Shown here: positions 38,445-51,400 of the stretch, in pieces | Position numbering within the stretch: position 1 is the first letter of the stretch | Layout of the letters: every line of letters begins with the position of its first letter | NCBI GenBank assembly: GCA_024734555.1 | Contig: JANPWX010000034.1 | Location: forward strand, 981,730 to 1,045,729 | Reading direction: 5' to 3' | From: Trochalopteron elliotii | Lineage: Eukaryota; Chordata; Aves; Passeriformes; Leiothrichidae | Length of the DNA stretch: 64,000 nucleotides | Made by a program: the position numbers and the translations under genes | Notes under the pieces: model-generated | What the model saw: the letters and a program-made list of their open reading frames with translations, nothing else | Databases searched by the model: none | What the model was told of the DNA's origin: nothing

Positions 38445-38450
38445 AATAAA
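38445..38450 (+). terminator. RHEB: Distal polyadenylation signal of RHEB
   Basis: A canonical AATAAA about 890 nt after the stop is followed at 38471-38490 by a strong GT-rich downstream element (ggtgtgggctgtttgtcgtg). No further exon of this gene is seen beyond it. Confidence 0.7.
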
Positions 38451-39724
38451 TTGCACGTCCTGAACAAATCGGTGTGGGCTGTTTGTCGTGAATTCCTGTG
38501 CTGCTGGTAGAGGTGAGCGGCCTCCTGCTGCTTGGCCATGCACAGTTCAGGGTTCCTGCACAGCTTTCCCTGACCAGCTCCAAGCTTTTCCTTGCCTTTT
38601 GGAGTGGAAGCTTAGTAAGCAGTAATCTCTCAACTCTGGAAACAAACTACTTACAACTATATCTTTTAAAAATTTGCAGTTGACCTACTTTGTATTGAAA
38701 AGCAGAACAAAACCCAAAACAGTAAAAACAAACAAGGCTGACTTGCGGAACAGCTGATTAAATGAAGTGTTTTGCCTGCATTTTTGTGTTCATTTGAAAA
38801 CTTAATTCCTGACAGGAGTAATAGGAAGGGAAAGGTGGAGTGTTTTTGCAGACCAGAATTAGCTTTTATGTTCCAGTCTGTGCTAAAAGATACAAATGAA
38901 GCATTTTGTTCCTTTATTTTCTTTGTGCAGTTGTTCCCTCATACGATACAAAAAATGGTCTAAACCTCTCAACGGTGTACGTAGGAAAGCTTGGTATTTT
39001 CTTTGGTCATCGTGAGAGTACCTGGTGAAAAAAAAATTACCCTTTTTCTCCACTTAGGATATTCCCCAATGTTTTTGAAAACCCATGAATTCTCACACAT
39101 TGTGCCAAGCACAGGTTGAGTAGCTGGATGATTGTTATGTATGATGGATTGCTGGAGTTCAGCAGAGAGCTGGTTCAGGGAAATGAGTCCATGCTTTGAT
39201 TTTGGAGCCAGACTGAGCTGGGGCTGTTTCCTGCCCAGCATTGGACTCAGGGTCATTTGTCTGGCAGTGGGATGGCTGAGGATGCAGAGCATGGCCTGAG
39301 GAGCACAGCACCTCAGGGGTGTGTCAGTTCAGTGTCATCCTTCAGTGACCCCCAGGATTGATGAGCAGTTTCATGACCTGAGGCTGTGGCGTTGCATCAC
39401 GGACACAACGTGTGTTCTGTGTCACAGGGTGGAAGTTCTGGAGTAACACAAACCTCAGTGACCACATCTGCTCCATTTTTTTGTCAAACTCTGGCTGCAG
39501 GTGTACTGGCATCAGTCTAACCCCCATAACAGCTGCTGCATTGCTTCTTGAGGTGTGCCAGCTGCCAAGAGTTTTAAAGGAGATGCATGAGGGCATGTGC
39601 AGTTTAACAGTCTGGGATAGCTGAGGTCCTGCCTTCCAGAGGTAAAGCTTTCCAGAAGGGCTTAAAGGCAAGTGCAGATTCTCTGGATGATTTGTGGTGG
39701 GAGTTTTTGAGACTTGGAAGGGAG

Positions 39725-39990
39725 ATTTCACAAGGCCACGCAGTGATAGGACAAGGGGCAGTGGCTTCCAACTGCGAAAGAGTAGGTTTAGAATAATTAA
39801 TAGGAAGAAATTCTTAAGGGCAGTGATACACTGGAACAGGCTGCCCAGAGTTTATGGATTATCCTCAAAGCCAGGTTGGATGGGGTTCTGAGCAACATGG
39901 TCTAGCCAAAAGTGAACCTGCCCTTGGCACGGGGGTTGGAACTAGGTGGGCTTTTGGGTCCCTTCCAGCCCAAACAATTCATGTACTCAG
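39725..39990 (+). mobile_element. CR1 LINE fragment (3' end)
   Basis: CR1 landmarks appear in order: 'agtgataggacaaggggcag', 'ggaagaaattcttaagg', 'cactggaacaggctgcccag', 'ccaggttggatggggttctg', and 'gggtcccttccagcccaaac'. It is truncated and non-coding. Confidence 0.9.
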
Positions 39991-40554
39991 CACTGAGAGA
40001 TGTGTACTGCTCTTGCATTTTCCGTAACAGCTGAATTATTGAACTCATCCACATATGTTGTTCCCTTCTTCCTCTTTCTGCTTCATCCAGTAAAAAATGG
40101 AAATTATTCCACTTGTCCAAGCCTTTCTCTGCTAATAAGATCTAAAGACCAGCCATGTGCAATAGTCTTGCAGTTCTGCTGAAACATGTAGTCAAGCGTG
40201 ATCAGTGAATTCTTCCTCATCCTTGGCTGTGCAGAGATTTCACTTGGCTTCTCAGGGTGGCACCTTCAGCAGCTGGAGTTTAACAGAGGCTGGGGCAGCC
40301 TTGTGCTTCCTTGTGCTGAGCTGCCACAGGTTGAGTTCTTCACCCTGAGAGCCCTGAAGCGAGGGTGGGCAATTTTGGAAGTCCTGTTATGTACAGAAAA
40401 AATATTGCTTTGTAGCAAACTGGTGCTTTCCTGGAGTTGATGAATTTATACAGCCTTGTGTAAGTTCTCTGATCCAGGCTAGGAAAATAATTATGTAGAC
40501 TTAATAACCTTATTCTTAAGGGATGATCATTTGCAAAGGTGAAAGTGCAAAGAT

Positions 40555-40748
40555 CCTTTTCCTGTTGAGGAAATGAGTAAAATTTCTTCACTGTGAGGCT
40601 GAGCACAATCCACCAGTTTCCCACCTTGGACACACTCAAAAGCCACTTGGACATGGTCCCAAACAACCAGCTCTGGGTGACCCTGCTTGAACAGGGATTG
40701 GGCCAGGTGTCCTCCAAGGGTCCCTGCTGACCCCAGACATTCTGTGGT
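40555..40748 (+). mobile_element. CR1 LINE fragment (3' end), diverged
   Basis: Landmarks are aaatttcttcactgtgaggc, cacttggacatggtcc, ctgcttgaacagggattggg and the terminal cagacattctgtgg. It lacks the upstream part and is more degraded than the copy at 39725. Confidence 0.8.
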
Positions 40749-43700
40749 TATGTGAAGATTAGCTACTCTAGGTCATGTTAAGTTCTTACTGACTTGTGTG
40801 GATTTACAATGCCCTGGTTTGGAAGTGACTCCTGCCTTGTGCCCCTGTCCATCTCCTCGTTTTGCTGTGTGAAGAATCCTGAATCCCAGGGCTGGAGCTG
40901 CCCCTCTCCCAGCCTGCTGTGCCTAAAAATGCTGAGGATGACTTAAGGCAGTGGGGCAGGTGAGCTCAGCAGGGGTAGAATGGGACTGCAGGTGCTAAAT
41001 GGATACATAAGCCTTCTTTGTCTTATTGTTTCCATGCCTAAGGCAGTTTGTCCCTGCCTGGTTAACTCCATGACAGGGAGTGTGGGGAGTCAGCTCTGGG
41101 TCTGTGGGGCCTTCTTTGTAATGCTTCTTCCCAGCTTCTGTAAAGTGTTGGTGAGTCCATGCTGGAGAAGAAAAGAGCTGGAAAAGGGTTTTCCTTGTTC
41201 CTGTGTGTCTGCAGCAGCCGTGCTGTCATATCTGGACCAGGTGCAGATGTCCCAGGTGCTGTGCGAGCACAGTGCAGGTGGTGATGATGTGCCTAGGCTT
41301 GCTGGGCTTAACCTGCTAATTAACACTGCTGAGCCTCTCCAGAAGGAGAAATCAACAGCTTCTAATTAGCCCTTATGTAATCAGGACTGCTCATCTTCAG
41401 AGCATTTTGCTAATACTGACTCATCTTCATAACTTCATCTAATAAGGTCAAAGGGGGAGTGAAAACCTTTGCACGGATCCCTTCAACTGTTGTGAGCATG
41501 CAGAAGTGTGGCTAAACTGGTCTGGGTGATGGGTGTTCTGATCCAGCTTTTCCTTGGATGTCCTACTGGAACTATTACTTTTTTGAAATACAGTGAAAAG
41601 TGCCAGCCCCCAGGCTTTCTGACGCTTTCCAGAATGAACTCCAAGTCCCATCTCAGATGCTGCGGTGTGTGATGTTCCCTGGACAAAATATTACTGAAAA
41701 CAAGACTGTAATTGGCTAAACCTGACCAACAGGTCCCCTCTCCAAAGTGAGGAGCTGTTTTTCGTAGCTGGAGCCTGGCCAGATCCATCATTTTGTGATA
41801 GGGTTTGATGAGTCTGAGGAGATTTTTTGAAGTCCTTACCCCACATGGGTGACACGAGGTGTTGCTGCCATGGATGGGTCATGGGTCAGGGTGTGGGATG
41901 GCCACCCTTGGTAGAGATACTCCAGAGATTTTTATGTTGTAGTGCATCCATGCTGAAGGCAGCACATTGAACCCAAAACCACTGCCTGGCAGCTGATCCC
42001 CATTTCCAGCAACAGGTGATGTATTCTGCCAGTGAGGGTGTGGGTTGAATGTTTTGCAGACTGTACCCAGTCCCCCTGGCAGCTCTGGGAGGCAGCACAT
42101 GGTGCACTCAGTATCATGAGGGAGTGGGTTAATCACCAGCATAAATTGCTACTTTTGACAGCTGGTCTGAGGTGGGCCAGGTCTTCAACAAGCAACATGG
42201 ATTTCTCACAGAAACTCTCCCTTGGGTCATGAGATGGTTTCTCATTCGGGTCTGTTGCTGCTCTGAGGAGGCCCACAGGATGTACTCATCATTCCCAGTA
42301 GCAAGCTAAAGCAAGACCTATGGTTGTTTCATAGTTAATGAGCTCAAAGTATCTCATACTGAGGTACATGAAAAATCCATGAGCTTTTCAAAGCAAGGTG
42401 GTGTTTTGAAAGCCCTGAGCTAAGGATTTTCCATGCCAGGACTTACACTGCTTTGCAAATATTACAGGCTCCTCCAGAAGCTGAAGTGTGGCCCTTTCAG
42501 AGGATGTGGAGCAACTCCTTGGCTGCTGCTGCATTCATGGTTATTTGTGTGGGGCTGTACCAGCTGTAGGAGGTACCTCTGAGCAGGATGCTAATCCTGC
42601 TAAAGCTCTGACACAGAATATTCCTGTTCATGTAAGCGAGGTCACTCCCAAAGATTCACCTCCAGGAGTCACACCCTGCTCAGCTTCCCTGGCTCTGCCC
42701 TGGACAATTTGGAGAGCAAATTGTCTCTCACCACTTCACTCCTCAGCCTTGTGGCAGCAAAAGCCAACAGGGATAGCACAGCCTGGAGCTGCCCTTGTGG
42801 ACATCAAACCCAATTCCTCCCTCTAAACCAAACCCACAAAAGAATCTCCGATTTTTGGGTTTTGACTGTTGAAACCAAATACTCACAACTTCATTTCCAG
42901 TGTTTCATCCTTTAGGCAGCCACAGTGGAGGGAAGCTGCCCACAACCCTTTTACTGTGGGGCTCATGGTCAGATGCACCTGGGCACGAGCAGGAGGTGAG
43001 GTCAGCCCCAGCATCACTTGCCTGAAATGCTGTTAAGTGGCCACAGGCTTCTCAGGCTGCTCTTTTCTCTCTTTCATTGGCAGCCTTTCCATCTTTGGCA
43101 AGGAGTTAAGGGAGTTTGTCCAGGAATTATTATTTGTCATTCTTCCATATTCTTTTTTCCCCATAATTTTCCTTTTTTTCTAGAGATGGATCCTTTCCTG
43201 TTTCATATCTTTAACGTAGTTTCTCAAAGAAATGGGGATAAAATTGCCACAACCTCTTTCCATCTCTCCTGAAATAGCTTTTGAACCTGTTGGACAATTT
43301 CTAAGAAATCTGACAGCTGGGCACAAATCTCAGATCCATCAAACTCTTTCACATTGAATTAAATGTCACACCTTAAGAGAAACAGGAAAATCCCTTCATG
43401 AGGCAGAGGACACCAGGCGTTTGTCGTTCCATAAAAATCTCCTGAGGCAGCATTTGCTTTCCTGGGTGCTTTGGGGCAGTTTGCCATGGATGCCACGGGT
43501 CTTCTTCTCCAGACTCCCAACAGCTCATGGCCAATGCAAAGAGTGTGTGAGCTATGACCCCAATGGATGGAGAGTTGGGTCCCAATGCCAGCAACGGTGC
43601 CACCTCACTGTTCTTGTGCTCCCAGCCATGACTCAGAATCTGAGGGACACTTCTCCTTCCCTCCCAGGGCACTGACTGCAAGGCCACAGGGAATGGCAGG

Positions 43701-44997
43701 TTTTTGGGAACACCGCTAATGTCCCCCATCCTGGCTGCAGCTCTTCCAAGTGGGACTTCCTGCATGCTGTCACTTTTCCCTGCACCATCTGGTGATTAAT
43801 TTAACACCTTAAAATTAGCACCGGCATTTCAAAGAGGTTTTGGGCAGGTTTTAATCAGATGAGGGTTTTTTCATTGTTTCCTACCTCACAGCACAACACA
43901 TATGTGTGAACTGTGTTCCTGCAATGCCAGGGCAGGTTTGCCTGCATCATCTGGAGGATGTGCTTCCTCTCCCAGCACAAAGTGCCACCTCCCTCCTTCC
44001 TCCTCCAGTGCATCCCAGTCATTGACATCCTCCAGCTCAGCCTACGTGTGTCTGCACACGCACTTATTAACTTTTACATCTTAATTGAAATGATGACATC
44101 CCTTCTCCTGAAGCAGTCTTTAATCTCCAGATGAAGTGGTGAGCTGAGGCAGCAGAACCAGGCTGCTGGCACACGTGAGGATGGGAGTGAGCTGCCAGGA
44201 AAGGAGGTTTTAGGGTCCGGATCTCAAGCATGTGCCTGATGGTCCAGGGAGAGAGGCAGCAGCAAGGGGAAGTGATGGGGGCCCAGTGAGTGAGGAGGAG
44301 GATTCAATGAGCAGGAGCTGTGTGTGCAGTCTCTTCCAGAGTTATTAAAAAGCATAAAAAGACAAATCTCCTTTTAACGTGGCCCCTTGGTATGTCTCTG
44401 TAGGCTGTTCCATGGGCCACCCCCATACATTTGCCTTTACCTCTTCCTAGCCTGGCTCGTTAGTATAAACTGATGGGGTTTATGGGCTGGGAGCTCCCTT
44501 TACTATTTGTCCTGGGAATATGACAGTTTAAATCTCTGGATATTCTATAACACAGATGAGGACTTTATGGTCCCATATAACTGCAATGTAAGTTACTTTA
44601 ATATGGTAACTTTACGGTCCAAAAGTCCTTCTAATCCTGATTTACAACTGTGAGTCAGGACTTCAGTGCTGGAAGATCAAAACGTTCCTGAGAACGATGC
44701 TCGTGAGTAACATCAGTGGGTTTGTGAGCCCAACCTCTGCACTTTGGAGGGGATCAGGTCCTTGGCTTTTAGAGGTGGCATTTAGAGAGGTTCAAAGGTT
44801 GAATGAGAAACTATTGGTTTGACAGATGGAGTGCAATATTTATTGTTGAGGAGTCATCAAGGACACCCTCTCTTGGCTGCCACATTGCAATAGGTGGGAA
44901 GAAGCTGGGAAAAAGCAGACCTGACATAGAAAAAATTATGTGCCATGCTTAGAGATGCTGCTGTTTCCCACTACACTCATTTACTTGTTATCTGTTC

Positions 44998-45113
44998 TGA
45001 GGAAAAAGAAAAAGGACGGAAAAAAAAAGAAAAATAGGGGAAAACAGAGAGGGGGATGGAAACAAGGAACAGAAATAAAGACGAAAAAAAGGTAAAAAAA
45101 AAAAAAAAAGTCC
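44998..45113 (+). repeat. Polypurine / A-rich tract upstream of CRYGN
   Basis: About 115 bases are nearly all A or G, with few interruptions, ending in a run of 16-17 A. It lies about 220 bp upstream of the CRYGN TATA box. Confidence 0.85.
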
Positions 45114-45205
45114 TCCAAAAAGGAGCAGTAAATGTGCACTGCTAATCAACCAAAGCCCTGCCAAGCAAATCTTTTGTGGGATCATCTGCCCAAAATCAAA
45201 AGCCC

Positions 45206-45216
45206 GGACTCAGCAG
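45206..45216 (+). promoter_or_regulatory. Candidate half-MARE (Maf response element) in CRYGN promoter
   Basis: The sequence ggactcagcag contains gactcagca, matching one half of the Maf consensus TGCTGAC/GTCAGCA, about 120 bp upstream of the TATA box. Large Maf proteins activate lens crystallin promoters in birds and mammals through such elements. Motif match only. Confidence 0.4.
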
Positions 45217-45333
45217 GCCCCGTTACCGGCGGTTCTGCCTACGAAGCAGGAAAGCGCAAAGCCCCCGGTTCCCGCGGCTTTGTGTAAAAGCCCTCACGAC
45301 ACCAGCCCCGGCCCGGCCCCTCCCCGGCGGCCC

Positions 45334-45341
45334 CTATATAG
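45334..45341 (+). promoter_or_regulatory. CRYGN: TATA box of CRYGN
   Basis: ctatatag lies in a GC-rich context 77-84 bp before the ATG, placing the expected start of transcription near 45365 and giving a 5' UTR of about 50 nt. A focused TATA promoter is typical of lens crystallin genes. Confidence 0.75.
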
Positions 45342-45417
45342 TGGGGTGTCCAATGATCTGTCCATCGCCGTTTTGGGCTGGCTCCCGCTCTTGGTCTTGG
45401 ATAGCAGCCAGCAGAAA

Positions 45418-45438
45418 ATGTCTCAATACTCAGGAAAA
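45418..45438 (+). CDS. CRYGN: CRYGN coding exon 1 (residues 1-7)
   Basis: The 21-nt coding part reads M-S-Q-Y-S-G-K and ends at aaa|gtaagt, phase 0. A tiny leader exon before the first Greek-key motif is characteristic of beta/gamma-crystallin genes. Its length is too short for ordinary ORF detection; it was placed by the TATA box, the donor and the downstream frame. Confidence 0.93.
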
Positions 45439-48400
45439 GTAAGTAACGACCCAACCGCTTCCCTTTCAGCCCGGGGCTGGAGAGCCCGAGCACCCTCCGG
45501 GTGGAAGGAGTCGATGAGGATAATAGAGCCAGCAGACGTGGCGTGAGTGGTGATCCCGGGAGCAAATCTGGTAGCAGGGATGGGGAGGGTGCGGCAGAAG
45601 GAGCTGCGTTTCGGGAGCCGAATTTCCTGTTTAAACATTCCTGCTGGAAGTATGTGTGAGCGAGCACGAGGCGGCGAGAAGTGTCATAAACGCGGGGCGC
45701 GCGGCGTTCCCAGAAAAACAAATACGCTTCTTAGGAAAAAATGCCAGCGATGCCGTGCTCCTTTTGCTGGAAAGCAGCTAAAATAACCCAAACCACCCTG
45801 AAATGATGCATCTGCAAGAGATTCCCATCTGCTTGGAGTGGGAGTCCGGCCGTGTCCCTGCTCCTCACCGCGGGCCCTTTCTCCTCCCTCCCTCAGATCA
45901 CTTTCTACGAAGGCAAATGCTTCACGGGCAGGAAGCTGGACGTCTGCGGCAGCTGCAACAGCTTCCAGGACCAAGGTTTCCTCAACCGAGTCAACTCCAT
46001 CTGTGTCCAGAGTGGAGCTTGGGTCTGCTTCGACCACCCCGACTTCCGAGGGCAGCAGTACATCCTGGAGCACGGCGAGTATCCCGATTTCTACCGCTGG
46101 AATGGGCGCAGCGACCACCTGGGCTCCTGCCGGCCCATCGGGATGGTGAGTGGGATGCTGCTGGCCTTGGCTCTCCCAGCTGGAGCACTGCTGGGTTTAG
46201 TTTATTCTGGTCACAGGAGCTCCGTGAGTTAAGTGCCACAAAAAAATTGTGCTCTTTAGAAATAGAGTGTCCCACTGAGCAGGAAAGAGTTTCCTGGGTG
46301 GGTTTGTCTCCGTTCAGAGTGGTCTGTGCAGGTCACAAAGCTGAGACAGTTTCCTGTGTCCCCAGAGAGGAGGAAGATACATCTTCTTCTTCCCCTCACA
46401 GTGAAATGCAGTGCCTTTAACAGGATGAGATATTCCTGTGGTTTTCCAGATGAGATGGCAAGGTCCTGCTGGTACCATGTGCCTTTCCTTTTAATGTGAG
46501 CTGCTATGAGATATTCATGGGGGAATTCAGAAGATTTGTTGCCCAAGGCAAGTTTGAGCTGTAGCAGCTCCATCTCCCCACGCACCCAAAGGGGGAGAGG
46601 GCAGCCTGAGGGCTTTCCAGCCAGACCATAGGGCTGCTCCTAGCAAATTTTAGCTGAATTCTCTGCTTTTGCAAACCACCCTCTGACCCCAGTAATCCTA
46701 AGCTAAACCCATTATTTTCCCTTCCCCTTATCAAGCTTTTAAAAGCTCCATCCAGAGGAAGGTTTAAATGGAAGATTAAAAAGTAACAAAGAGAAATGAA
46801 TATGGGTTGGGTCTTTCCATTGATTCTCCTATCACTGAGGGCCTCTGGGGCCATGATGAGCCCAGCTGCAGCTGATGGGATTTCTCACTGGCCCCGAAAC
46901 TGCTTTTGGCACAGTTTGGGTCTCTTACAGGTCTGTAACGTCATTCCCAAAGCACCTACATGATCCGTATGTGGAGGGATGCTCTGGCCCAGGCCCTGGA
47001 CCCTGGCCAGCACAAGGATGTGCTCCTCCTTTCCTGGCCCAAGATTTTCCCTGTGAGATGCCAGCAAGGGCTTTGAGGCATTTGTGCAGCGCAGATTCCC
47101 GGAGGAATGTTTGCTCAGGCACGGTATCCGCTGGGCTGCTGCCGGCGGCTGCCTGCTGTGGGGTTTGGCACTGCAGCCCGGCCTTCTTGAGCACTGACGT
47201 TGTTTATTTGGAAAATGCATTTAGGTATTCTTTGAATTTGGCTTAAAAATATCCTTTGAGCTCGCTCTGTCCCACACAGCTCTGCTGCAGGCTGCAGACA
47301 TCTCCCCAGAGTAATTTGTGTTGTGTGACCATCAAGGGCTCGTGCAGCAATGATGATGCTGGGAAAGTTTCCTTTCCTCCCCCCAGTTTTTACTTTCCTA
47401 AAAGAAAGGCACAATATCTCTCACCAGGAAGAGCAGCTATGCATGAAACTGGAGGCAATATGAATTAGTTTAGAGGAATGGTCCAACATCTTTGTACACT
47501 TGAGATATGTTTCTTTTTTTCCTGTTTGGGTGCACAGAGCATCGCGGCTGCAGCTGGAGCTGTATTTGGGATGGAGGGTTTGTGGACTGGTGGGAGGGAT
47601 CTGCAGATGGACAAGGGGCTGCGTGTGCCTGACCACTGGCACCCCATGATGTGTTTGCATGTGGACAGCAGTGCAGGAAGGTGTGGCCAGGCACAGGGAT
47701 GAGGCATTTTTGGCTGTTTTCATGGTTGGTGTGCTGGGAGGCAGCACGAGTTTGTGCGTGCTCTGCTCATGCTGGCACCAGTGGGCTTGGATTGCTCTTC
47801 ACATTCCCCTTCCAAAGCACCCTTCTGCCTCCCTCTTTGTCTTACAAAAGCTGGAGAAATAATTTGTTGTGCTTTTTTGGTGTTGCTGTTGACTCCAATC
47901 CTTTTGTCCCCAGCACGGCGAGCATTACAGGATCGAAATATTCGAGGGGAGCCATTTTAGGGGTCCCAGCCTGGAGCTGACAGAAGATTGCTCCTTCCTG
48001 CAGGGACAGGGCTGGGACAAGACCTGCATCAATGCCCTCAAAGTGTACGGCGACGGCGCGTAAGTAATTCCATGTGTCCTGGCATCAGCCACTGCCCTGC
48101 TCCCTCCCCTGGGCACTGCAGGGGACAGGGGGCTGCAGACACTCCTCCCTCATGGAAAACCCTGTCAGTGCTGGGGGCACTTGGAGAAAGCCTAGAAGTG
48201 TTTGTTAAGCTTGTTGTTAAAGGTGAACATTGGTGCCTGCCCACTGGGAGCTGCTTCAAAGGGGTGTGACAACTCCACAAGAAGCCTAAAACCATCTCCT
48301 TCCTTCCCACCTTCCTGCCTGCCTGCCTGCCTTCCACACCTCTTTCAAATCCATGCTGAAGTTTTCAGGGAGGTTGGATGGATGGCTCCAGGTGATGCAG

Positions 48401-51400
48401 GTTGGGGTTTTTGCTTTGCAAGAGGCTTCACCACACCTTTTCCTATGATGGCAAAATTGAGGCAGCAGCACCTCCCCTTTACTTACTAAATCCTGCCTCT
48501 GAAAGACAGGGCTGATGCCCAGACTGAGGCTCAGCCTCACCCTCCTCCCCCTGCAGATGCTCCTGAAGGCCTGGGCAGTATGTCAGTTTTGCCTTTTCCT
48601 TGATGTTTGTATTTTATCAATGGTGTTGGTCCTTTTTGTGGTTTTTTTTCTCTTACTGTCAGACTGTTATCTGTCTGTCTCCTCTTTCCTCTGTCTGATA
48701 ATTGCATTTTCACTGCAAACATGCTGGGAGCTGGAGGATGCCATAACACCTTCCCAGAGCCAGGCAGAGGGTGGCTGGAGGGAGGCACTGGGACAGAGGG
48801 AAGCCCCTGCAGAGGAGAAAGCACACATACCTTGTTCTTCACCTGTCCTGGACTGGATATTGTGCAGCTCACAGACACCTGGTGTGAGATACTGGATGCT
48901 TTGTGTCATTTTTTTTTTCTAAGAATAGGGAAAGGTTGTTGCCATCACAGCTCAAGACACCCTGACAGCAGCAAGTGTCCTGCAGGACCCTTTCTGATCC
49001 AGCCAAGGCCTCTCCTCTTCCAAAAATCCAGGCTTATGATTAAGCTATAGCAGTGCATTAAGGAGCAGAGCTACCCACCCCTGATGGGAAGAAATGGCTG
49101 GAGCCCACCAGGGACTCTGTCAGTGCTGAGCATTTGAGTACCAACACTACAAAGCCAAGAGGGAGCCTGTGAGTACTCTGGCAAGAGCTTTAGGGCCAAT
49201 TTACTGCTTGGGTCCCTGTAGCAGAGCCTGGAGCTTGAGAAATTGGGAAGCTGCCCAGAAACTTTCAAGCACTTGAATTTCTCAGATTGATTTTCCCCCT
49301 CCCCTACAAAATATATAAAGGGCACAAAGTTTGCTCTCCCTCACATGGGAGTTTGGATTGTTCATGTGAACATTACAGGACTTCTCAAGGTCTATGAATA
49401 GTGAGAAAAAATTGGAAAAAAAAATAAAGCACAGAGAGGAGTGTGGTGAGGAAACTCGCTGAGGTTTGTAGCATTACATTCAGATCCTGGGAAGATCAGT
49501 GTTGGACCTGTTTGGAAAGGTTTGTAAAGGCAATTAAAAGGCAGGACAATGCAGAGGGACCTGCTGTCCTGGGCTGCAGGAGGAGGGAGGAAAGGATGAG
49601 ATTCCACTGCAGAGAGGTGAGAGCAGGCAGAGAAAGGGATCCCATAGCACCACTTTTCTCCTTTGGATGGACCATCTAAGCATACCCAGGTGCTTCCAGA
49701 GGTGCTGCAGGTGTAGGTGGTGCTGGAAATAACCTGGCAAAGCTATTCCAGGACTCATCCTTGGTTGTTTGAGGAGCAGAGGAGATGGGGTCAGTGGAGA
49801 CAAAGGAGTTTCAGCCACAGTCTCTCTCAGTGATTTTCACCCTCAATTCCCACAACGCGACATCTGTTGGATACAGAAATATTTGTTTCCATTTCAAAAT
49901 CCATGGATGGTGTCATGTGCTGATAAAAAGTTGCTGCCTGCGCTTTGTGGAGGTGGCTGTGCCCGCGGGAAGTGATGATGGATCATCTGGAAACACAGGA
50001 ATGGAGACAAACGTCGCCCTTTGGCATGGTGCTTGGTGAGCCTGAGGGGGTCCAGCACCTTCCCTGCTGCCCTTCTGGGGTGAGCAATTGCTACCCCACA
50101 CAGCCAGGAAGGGTGATGGCAAAGCCATGCTGGCAGGGAGTTGCTATTTCAGAGCAGTTTTGAGGTGTCACCGCCTCCTCGGAAGCTGCTGCAGGTTTGT
50201 GGTGAGCGGCTTCGCCCGTCCCACGGGCAGAGCCAGCTCCAGTATCACATATGGTATCATCTGATTTTAGATGAGGATGTATGTTTCTTGTCCCCCTTTG
50301 TGCCTCAGCCACTCCACAGAGGATGGCCTAGAAATAACCATTTTAAAAAGCTGAATTTTGTTTTGTGGTCCAGCAGAGAATACCCCAAAAAGAGCTTTTC
50401 TACACTACAGTGGAATAACTTGAAGGAACCAGACCAACCATTTATTCTTCTGGAGCATTCATGAGTGTTTGGTAGCTGTTCTGCAGTCAGGTTGTGAAAT
50501 GCAAAGCAGAACAGGTACCCAAATGCTGCTGCGCAATGAACATCACATATTTCTCAGCAAAGGCAATACCTGCCCATGGAACTGCTCAAGTCCTACATGG
50601 AGAATGAGGGACTTTGAGCTCCACTGAAAGCCTCCTGCTTGGTTCAGGCTGATGCTACAGCATTCCCCTCCTCATTTTTCAGTTTGAGCAGCCAGTTTTG
50701 GCTTATGGAGTTTGAGTTGGTTCCATGAGCATTTTATTCCTACGTCCTCTGGGATTATGTGCTAATGAAACACAGCACTGAGATGTTTGAGGGCTGTGTG
50801 CTATGTGTCTGGATCAGCTCTCTCATGCTGGGCTTGAGGACAGGATCATCTCTTTTTTTGTTTTGTTTTCTGGGCTCCTGACTGACTTGATTTCCCCTCT
50901 CACTGATGGTCCGAGGGAACGTAAATTTTAGGCAATAAAGGAAGAGCTAAGTAAGCCATGCAGTCCTTCACTCATCATCTTGCACTGCCAACACAATTCT
51001 CTCCCATCTTTCTGCTATTCCTTTTATTCCTTTGAGTTTTAGGTTTTTTCAGCCTTTTCCTAAGGAGAGGAACAAGCCAGTGGGGGTTCTTATCACCACA
51101 CCACATCACTCAGTCTGCTTCCATCTACACCAAAGCCTGTCCCATTCCCTCCATGTAATGGTCCAGACACATCAACCATGTGTCTGGGAAGAAATCTTGG
51201 GAAAGACAGTGACTGTGAGGGGCTGCTCTTCCCCCTGCTCTGTTCCCCAGGGTCCACCTGCTGTTGAAAGATGTCCAAGAGAAGAAGAGCTGAAAAAAAG
51301 AGTAGGAAATTTTCTAAAATTGTTGTTAATTAAGCTGAGGACACTCTGTCACTGCACACTGGGATATGTGGTGGGGGTACACTACACTCACAGGTGAGCA

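Larger units (their letters stand above)
37555..38468 (+). other. RHEB: RHEB 3' untranslated region
   Basis: The stretch from the stop codon to just past the distal polyA signal is about 0.9 kb. It starts with a very U-rich tract (about 37640-37680), continues AT-rich to the proximal signal, then contains a second U-run (38031-38046) and a more CpG-containing segment before the distal signal. The end is inferred from the distal AATAAA and a GT-rich element just after it, not from transcript data. Confidence 0.75.
38469..45334. other. RHEB-CRYGN intergenic region
   Basis: About 6.9 kb separates the two tandem genes. It contains two CR1 fragments (39725-39990 and 40555-40748), a CTCF-like site (43780-43795) and a polypurine tract (44998-45113). 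ORFs of up to about 130 codons on both strands show no domain or splice-consistent extension and are treated as non-coding. Confidence 0.75.

Noticed and set aside
45349..45354. CCAAT box near CRYGN
   Set aside because: It lies downstream of the TATA box, close to the predicted start site, so it cannot act as a usual upstream CCAAT element.
45803..46420. 205-codon + strand ORF across CRYGN exon 2 in another frame
   Set aside because: It is a shadow of the GC-rich crystallin exon. The crystallin frame gives all the family motifs and correct splice phases; this frame gives none.
49312..49320. TATATAAAG promoter-like box in CRYGN intron 3
   Set aside because: No ORF, exon or 5' UTR-like sequence follows it; AT-rich boxes of this size occur by chance.
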